From NCBI GenBank assembly GCA_002371345.1, contig DFHY01000095.1:1-19326 (forward strand): a stretch of DNA of 19,326 nucleotides, read 5' to 3'. The stretch is from Lachnospiraceae bacterium UBA3711. Its GTDB lineage: Bacteria; Bacillota; Clostridia; Lachnospirales; Lachnospiraceae. Numbering within the stretch: the first letter of the stretch is position 1; each line of letters opens with the position of its first letter. Shown here piece after piece: positions 15,266 through 19,326 of the stretch. A program made the translations under genes and the position numbers. Under the pieces are notes generated by a model. It was not told the DNA's origin. It did no database searches and saw nothing but the letters and a program-made list of their open reading frames with translations.

Positions 15266-17443
15266 TTGAATTGGAATCCAGATGTAACGACTATACATGA
15301 TCTGCAGATAAGCGGTTTTGTGCCGCATACTGATGTCAGGAAGGACGGCATCATGTTTTCTGCTGTCATTCCTGAGGGCAGGCAGGCAAGCCTTCTGTTG
15401 TACGAGAAAGGATCGGATGTGGTCAAGTGTGAGATACCGTTCCCGGACGAGCCTACTCTGGGAAGGGTCTTTGCCATGCTTGTATCGGGAATCCCGGCTG
15501 AAGGCCTGGAGTATAACTACAGGATTGACGGTAAGATCGTGACAGATCCTTCGGCGCAGATCGTGACAGGTCTTGAAGTATACGGAGACCGCAGACCAAG
15601 AGGAGAGCATCAGATCCGGGGAGCGCTTCTGAACAGGTCATTTGACTGGGGAGATAAGGAGAGAAGGCTGCGTATACCCTTCAGTGAGTCGGTGTTCTAT
15701 GAGATACATGTGAGGGGATTCACCAGGAGCCGGACCTCAAAGGTCAGGCACCGCGGTACTTTTCTCGGGGTCACGGAGAAGATTCCGTATCTGAAGGAGC
15801 TTGGCGTGACGGCCCTGGTTCTGATGCCCTGCTACGAATTTGATGAGGTTATGCCTGATTCATCCCGGATTGGCTGGAGGCCTGAGGGACTTCGGGAACT
15901 CGTTGCAGGCGCGACGCTGCCTGAGTCGGCACTCGCCGCGGACAGCTCAGCTGTGCCGGGACGGGATTTGAAAGCAGATTCTTCCTTCGTGAAGGCGTCA
16001 CAGAACAGCCATAGGGGAATGCAGGGTGCGGCCTCGGCGGAACCTGTCTGCGCCGCGGATACCAGAATCAACTACTGGGGATACGGCCCCGGATGGCTGT
16101 TTGCCCCAAAGAGATCCTACTGCGCGACAGACTCTCCGGCGGATGAGTTCCGTACTATGGTGAGGCGGCTTCATGAGGCAGGCATAGAGGTGATTCTTGA
16201 GATAAGCTGCCCCGAAGGGACGGATCCTGCGTATATGCAGGCATGTCTGCTGTGGTGGAGGGAGATATACCATGTTGACGGGTTCCTCATACTGGCGTCT
16301 CAGGACGACGTCAACGCGGTAGCCAAGAGCCCTGCGCTGAGCGATGTCAAGCTTATCTCAGATTATTTCGATACAGCGAGGATGTATCCCAGGGGACGCC
16401 CTTATCTGTTCAGGAATCTCGCTGAGTACAATGTCGGATTCCGTTATGACGCAAGACGGTTCCTCAAGGGAGATTCGAACTGTCTTCAGTCATTTGTATC
16501 GAGATGCCGCTACAATCCGAAGGATGCAGGTGTCGTAAATGCCATAACAGGTCATGACGGCTTTACGCTTCTCGATCTGGTCTCATACAATGATAAGCAT
16601 AACGAGATCAACGGAGAGAACAACCACGACGGCGCCGCGAATGAATTCTCGTGGAACTGCGGTTATGAGGGAGCTTCCAGGAAGAGAGAGATCGCCCGTC
16701 TTCGCATGCGCCAGATGAAAAACGCGTTTGCCATGATCATGCTGGCTCAGGGAACACCGATGTTTCCTGCGGGTGATGAGATGCTCAACAGCCAGGAGGG
16801 CAATACCAATCCCTACTGCATAGACAGTGAGCTCAGCTGGGTCCGCTGGTCGTCGACAAAGGATGCCTGCGAACTTGGCGATTTCGTGAGGAAGCTTATA
16901 TCCTTCAGGAAGTCGCATCCGCTGCTGCACCAGAAGGTGGAGCTTACCGGGTCCAGTCTGGGAGGATTCTTCCCTGACTTTTCCTGCCATGGCTCAAACG
17001 CCTGGTTCGCGTCCTTCGATCAACAGGAACGCAGTGTGGGCATGATGTACTGCTCACAGGATCCTGACAGAGAGGAGATCCTGCGCAAGGAGACTGAGCG
17101 CAGGAAGGCTGCGAGACAGAGGAAGGCTGCTGGCAGGAGAAATGCCGAGTCGGCTTCAGCAGACAGGACAGCTGCTGACATGCTTTCTTCAGATCAGAAA
17201 CGTAATCAGGGAGCGGAACTGCCGCCGCGGGATTCGTACCTGTATGTGGCATATAATCTGCACTGGGAGAAGCGTGAGCTTGCGCTGCCATATCTGCCGT
17301 CCGGAAGAGAATGGCATATCGTGATCGATACCTCAGCTGACCGTTTCACGAAGCCGGGAGACGACTGCGGATGCGGACAGCCTGGTGAGGCGGTTAAGTG
17401 CATAGTGATGCCTGGCAGATCCATACGTGTCCTGGTTGGGTAA
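15266..17443 (+). CDS. GH13 debranching-enzyme (GlgX/isoamylase-like) homologue, probably inactive
   Basis: 725 aa. Order: CBM48-like N-terminus (15-110), GH13 barrel (about 140-530), C-terminal beta domain. The first barrel strand (FYEIHVRGFT, 144-153) and region IV (ITGHDGFTLLDLVSYN, 427-442, then KHNEINGENNHDG) closely match GlgX/isoamylase debranching enzymes. Other catalytic regions are eroded. Region I, normally DVVYNH, reads EISCPE (312-317). Region II, normally GFRFDLA, reads GFLILAS (339-345), losing Arg and the nucleophile Asp. Region III, normally LIAEPWD, reads LISDYFD (363-369), with Asp for the acid/base Glu. Low-complexity inserts lie at 205-265 and 600-655. The start is TTG with GAGGAG at 15252-15257; no in-frame ATG fits. 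It may bind glycogen or starch without cleaving it. Confidence 0.82.
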   Translation: MNWNPDVTTIHDLQISGFVPHTDVRKDGIMFSAVIPEGRQASLLLYEKGSDVVKCEIPFPDEPTLGRVFAMLVSGIPAEGLEYNYRIDGKIVTDPSAQIVTGLEVYGDRRPRGEHQIRGALLNRSFDWGDKERRLRIPFSESVFYEIHVRGFTRSRTSKVRHRGTFLGVTEKIPYLKELGVTALVLMPCYEFDEVMPDSSRIGWRPEGLRELVAGATLPESALAADSSAVPGRDLKADSSFVKASQNSHRGMQGAASAEPVCAADTRINYWGYGPGWLFAPKRSYCATDSPADEFRTMVRRLHEAGIEVILEISCPEGTDPAYMQACLLWWREIYHVDGFLILASQDDVNAVAKSPALSDVKLISDYFDTARMYPRGRPYLFRNLAEYNVGFRYDARRFLKGDSNCLQSFVSRCRYNPKDAGVVNAITGHDGFTLLDLVSYNDKHNEINGENNHDGAANEFSWNCGYEGASRKREIARLRMRQMKNAFAMIMLAQGTPMFPAGDEMLNSQEGNTNPYCIDSELSWVRWSSTKDACELGDFVRKLISFRKSHPLLHQKVELTGSSLGGFFPDFSCHGSNAWFASFDQQERSVGMMYCSQDPDREEILRKETERRKAARQRKAAGRRNAESASADRTAADMLSSDQKRNQGAELPPRDSYLYVAYNLHWEKRELALPYLPSGREWHIVIDTSADRFTKPGDDCGCGQPGEAVKCIVMPGRSIRVLVG

Positions 17444-17563
17444 TGTGAGGATGGCCAGCCGGAGCGGAGAGCTTATGAGCAGCGAAGCGATCCGTACATC
17501 ATGAGCTGGGGTCAATAGTGCCTTTTGGCGGCAACATCATAAGATAAGCGGTAAGATGAGACT
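17444..17563 (+). other. 120-bp gap with one hairpin
   Basis: AGCTTATGA 17470-17478 pairs with TCATGAGCT 17499-17507 (9 bp including one G-U), enclosing a 20-nt loop. No U-tract follows. I see no convincing promoter. The start of the next gene has only a weak ribosome site. Confidence 0.35.
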
Positions 17564-18265
17564 ATGATACATGACGGTGTTATCCTGGAGCCGGAGATCC
17601 GGAATATGAAGATCAGGGGCTGTGTTATGCGGAGTGCTGAGATCACAGAGAATAACAGGGTGGTATTCAGAACCGAGGCGCCCGGCCGGTATGAGGGCCT
17701 GCCGTCTGATGGAAAGATTACCCTGAAGAAAGCGGCCGGGCATATGAAGACGGTTCTTCATCACAAGAAACTGGTAGCGGCGGGCTGTTTCAGGGTGGGA
17801 CTGTACTGGCAGGGGATCACACATGACCTGTCCAAGTTCCAGCCCGATGAGCTTCTGAACGGTTTTCGATATTACCAGGGCGGAATGCAGAGCCCGAATA
17901 ATGGCGAAAGAGTAGTGAAAGGCTATTCTGAGGCATGGATGCATCACAAGGGGCGCAACATGCATCATTATGAGTACTGGACAGACTATAATATCGAGGC
18001 CGCAAAAAGAGGAGAATATCCGGTGCGTCCTGTCAAGATGCCGAGACGTTATGTTGCGGAGATGCTCATGGACCGAATAGCGGCGTCAAAAACCTATATG
18101 AAAGATGCATACACGGACGCTTCTCCTCTGGAGTACTATGAGAAGGGCAAGGCCGGCGATCTCATGCATCCGCAGACCGCGAAAGAACTTGAATATATGC
18201 TGAAGCTTCTTGCCGATAAAGGAGAGAAAGAATGCTTCCGGTATGTAAAGGAAAAATATCTGTAA
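17564..18265 (+). CDS. DUF5662 family protein, histidine-rich
   Basis: 233-aa soluble protein of unknown function. The conserved block starts near residue 58 and has many His/Asp positions: GHMKTVLHHKKLV (59-71), GITHDLSKFQPDE (84-96), WMHHKGRNMHHYEYW (125-139). The HD pair (87-88) with the His clusters suggests a metal-binding site of HD-phosphohydrolase style; that is inference. Homologues I know begin close to the GH-x-x-T motif, so the first 55 residues are either an extension or not translated. Internal ATGs at 17606 and 17627 have better ribosome sites (GGAG, AGGGG) than ATG 17564. It lies between the debranching-like gene and trpS, same strand, with no functional link evident. Confidence 0.82.
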   Translation: MIHDGVILEPEIRNMKIRGCVMRSAEITENNRVVFRTEAPGRYEGLPSDGKITLKKAAGHMKTVLHHKKLVAAGCFRVGLYWQGITHDLSKFQPDELLNGFRYYQGGMQSPNNGERVVKGYSEAWMHHKGRNMHHYEYWTDYNIEAAKRGEYPVRPVKMPRRYVAEMLMDRIAASKTYMKDAYTDASPLEYYEKGKAGDLMHPQTAKELEYMLKLLADKGEKECFRYVKEKYL

Positions 18266-18407
18266 CTGTTCAGTGCTGCTGAACACCCGGAATGATGAAG
18301 CCGAAGCGTTCCGTGTATGTAAGTCTTGATAAATAACCGTGAGCAATTGATGAATCCCCGCGGGGCGGTCATCTGACAATAATAAGTACATTGAAAAGAG
18401 GCATAAC
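18266..18407 (+). other. Intergenic region before trpS
   Basis: GTTCAG 18268-18273 pairs with CTGAAC 18279-18284 (6 bp, 5-nt loop) straight after the DUF5662 stop but without a U-tract. CCCCGCGGGG at 18356-18365 is a 10-bp palindrome. TTGATA at 18326-18331 is a -35-like hexamer without a good -10. No T-box elements (AGGGTGG, specifier stem) are visible, and the gap is too short for one. Confidence 0.45.
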
Positions 18408-19326
18408 ATGAACAAAGAAAACAAGGTACTCTACAGCGGCATGCAGGCAACGGGCAATCTGACCCTGGGCAATTATCTTGGGGCACTGAAGAACTGGGTT
18501 GGCCTTGCCGACGAGTATGAGTGCTTCTATGGAGTCATGGATCTTCATTCACTGACAGTGCGCCAGAATCCCGCCCAGTTCCGCGCCCACGCCAGAGAAC
18601 TGATGATGCTGTATATAGCTGCAGGCATTGATCCGGATAAGAATGTTCTGTATCTGCAGAGCAGTGTTCCGTGTCATGCTGAGCTCGCCTGGATACTTGA
18701 CTGCTTTACATACATGGGAGAGCTGCAGCGCATGACACAGTTCAAGGACAAGTCCACGAAGCATGCCGACAATGTGAACGCCGGACTGTTCACCTACCCG
18801 GTGCTGATGGCCGCGGACATTCTGCTGTATCAGGCGGATGTCGTTCCGGTAGGAAAGGATCAGCTGCAGCATCTTGAGATCACCCGTGACATCGCTCAGC
18901 GCTTCAACAGCATATATGGGGATGTCTTTACGGTTCCGGAGCCATATATCGGGAAGATCGGAGCCAGAGTCATGTCTCTGCAGGATCCGTCAAAGAAGAT
19001 GTCGAAGTCGGACGAGAATCCGAACGCGTCGATATATCTTATGGATGATCCGGATACGATTCGAAGAAAGTGCAGGAGAGCGGTCACGGACTCTGAGGCC
19101 ACGATCGCGTACCGCGATGAGCAGCCAGGGCTTAAGAACCTGTTTGACATCTATTGTGCGTGCACTGATAAGACTCCTGATGAGGCGGTCAGGGAATTTG
19201 CCGGCTGCGGATACGGCCAGGTCAAGGAGGCAGTTTCAGAGGCGGTGATCTCTGTATTGAAACCGCTGCAGGACAGGGTGGCGGAGCTTAAGAAGGATAA
19301 GACGTACATAGACAACGTCATGAAGA
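18408..19326 (+). CDS. trpS: Tryptophanyl-tRNA synthetase, 3' end outside the window
   Basis: 306 codons are visible of a protein normally about 330-340 aa. It charges tRNA-Trp with tryptophan using ATP in the cytoplasm. The class I signature appears as GNLTLGNYLGAL (17-28; TLGN takes the place of HIGH, as in other TrpRS). GELQRMTQFKD, the Gln/Asp-rich LLYQADVVPVGKDQLQHLEI and KKMSKSD (the KMSKS loop) follow in order. The start ATG 18408 has AGAGG 6-7 nt upstream. The frame is intact to the last base, so truncation is due to the window edge. Confidence 0.97.
   Translation, partial: MNKENKVLYSGMQATGNLTLGNYLGALKNWVGLADEYECFYGVMDLHSLTVRQNPAQFRAHARELMMLYIAAGIDPDKNVLYLQSSVPCHAELAWILDCFTYMGELQRMTQFKDKSTKHADNVNAGLFTYPVLMAADILLYQADVVPVGKDQLQHLEITRDIAQRFNSIYGDVFTVPEPYIGKIGARVMSLQDPSKKMSKSDENPNASIYLMDDPDTIRRKCRRAVTDSEATIAYRDEQPGLKNLFDIYCACTDKTPDEAVREFAGCGYGQVKEAVSEAVISVLKPLQDRVAELKKDKTYIDNVMK

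Noticed and set aside
17451..17504. 17-codon peptide after the debranching-like gene
   Set aside because: The GTGAGG site touches its ATG with no spacing, and it overlaps a hairpin; no support for translation.
18266..18407. T-box leader for trpS
   Set aside because: The gap is only 142 bp and lacks the T-box sequence, specifier loop and terminator.

Overview
The window reads as chromosomal DNA of a Gram-positive anaerobe of the Clostridia, most likely a Lachnospiraceae-type gut or rumen bacterium. This is inferred from gene content: an Mrp/Mbh-type antiporter operon with stand-alone MnhE/F/G and DUF4040 subunits, an ECF transporter S component, a DUF5662 protein and a bacterial TrpRS. Ribosome binding sites are strong AGGAGG-type and base composition looks near 50% G+C throughout. 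I see no transposase, integrase, phage gene, CRISPR array, tRNA or rRNA.

Positions 34-9769 (+) hold one long operon for a multi-subunit membrane complex: MnhE, MnhF, MnhG, a DUF4040/MbhD subunit, a fused MbhE-MnhB protein, MnhC (NuoK-like), MnhD, and then three more proton-channel subunits of the NuoL/M/N-MrpA/D family. The first seven genes are overlapped or packed tightly. Two non-coding gaps (4500-4666 and 6110-6207), each before an extra antiporter subunit, are rich in inverted repeats and may be regulatory or mRNA-processing RNAs. No hydrogenase, ferredoxin or NADH-oxidising subunit is present, so the operon resembles the membrane arm of Mbh/complex I used as a cation/proton antiporter. 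It carries four antiporter-type subunits rather than the two of Mrp or three of complex I.

Positions 9770-10080 form a convergent intergenic region with a hairpin and a 163-bp palindromic element. On the minus strand follow an S66 (LD-carboxypeptidase/MccF-like) protein (10081-11100) and an ECF S component of the folate-type family (11218-11811), which has a clear promoter and an mRNA leader of about 120 nt. Divergent from it is a 991-residue MscS-family channel (12104-15079) fused to two large predicted extracytoplasmic sensor regions.

After an extended -10 promoter comes a GH13 glycogen-debranching-like protein (15266-17443) whose catalytic Asp and most invariant GH13 residues are replaced, so it is probably a pseudoenzyme. 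Then come a histidine-rich DUF5662 protein (17564-18265) and the first 306 codons of trpS (18408 to the window edge).

The themes are ion/pH homeostasis (antiporter operon, mechanosensitive channel), vitamin uptake, cell-wall or peptide cleavage, and carbohydrate storage. The items most worth following are the four-antiporter complex with its structured intercistronic gaps, the sensor-fused MscS channel and the catalytically stripped debranching-enzyme homologue.
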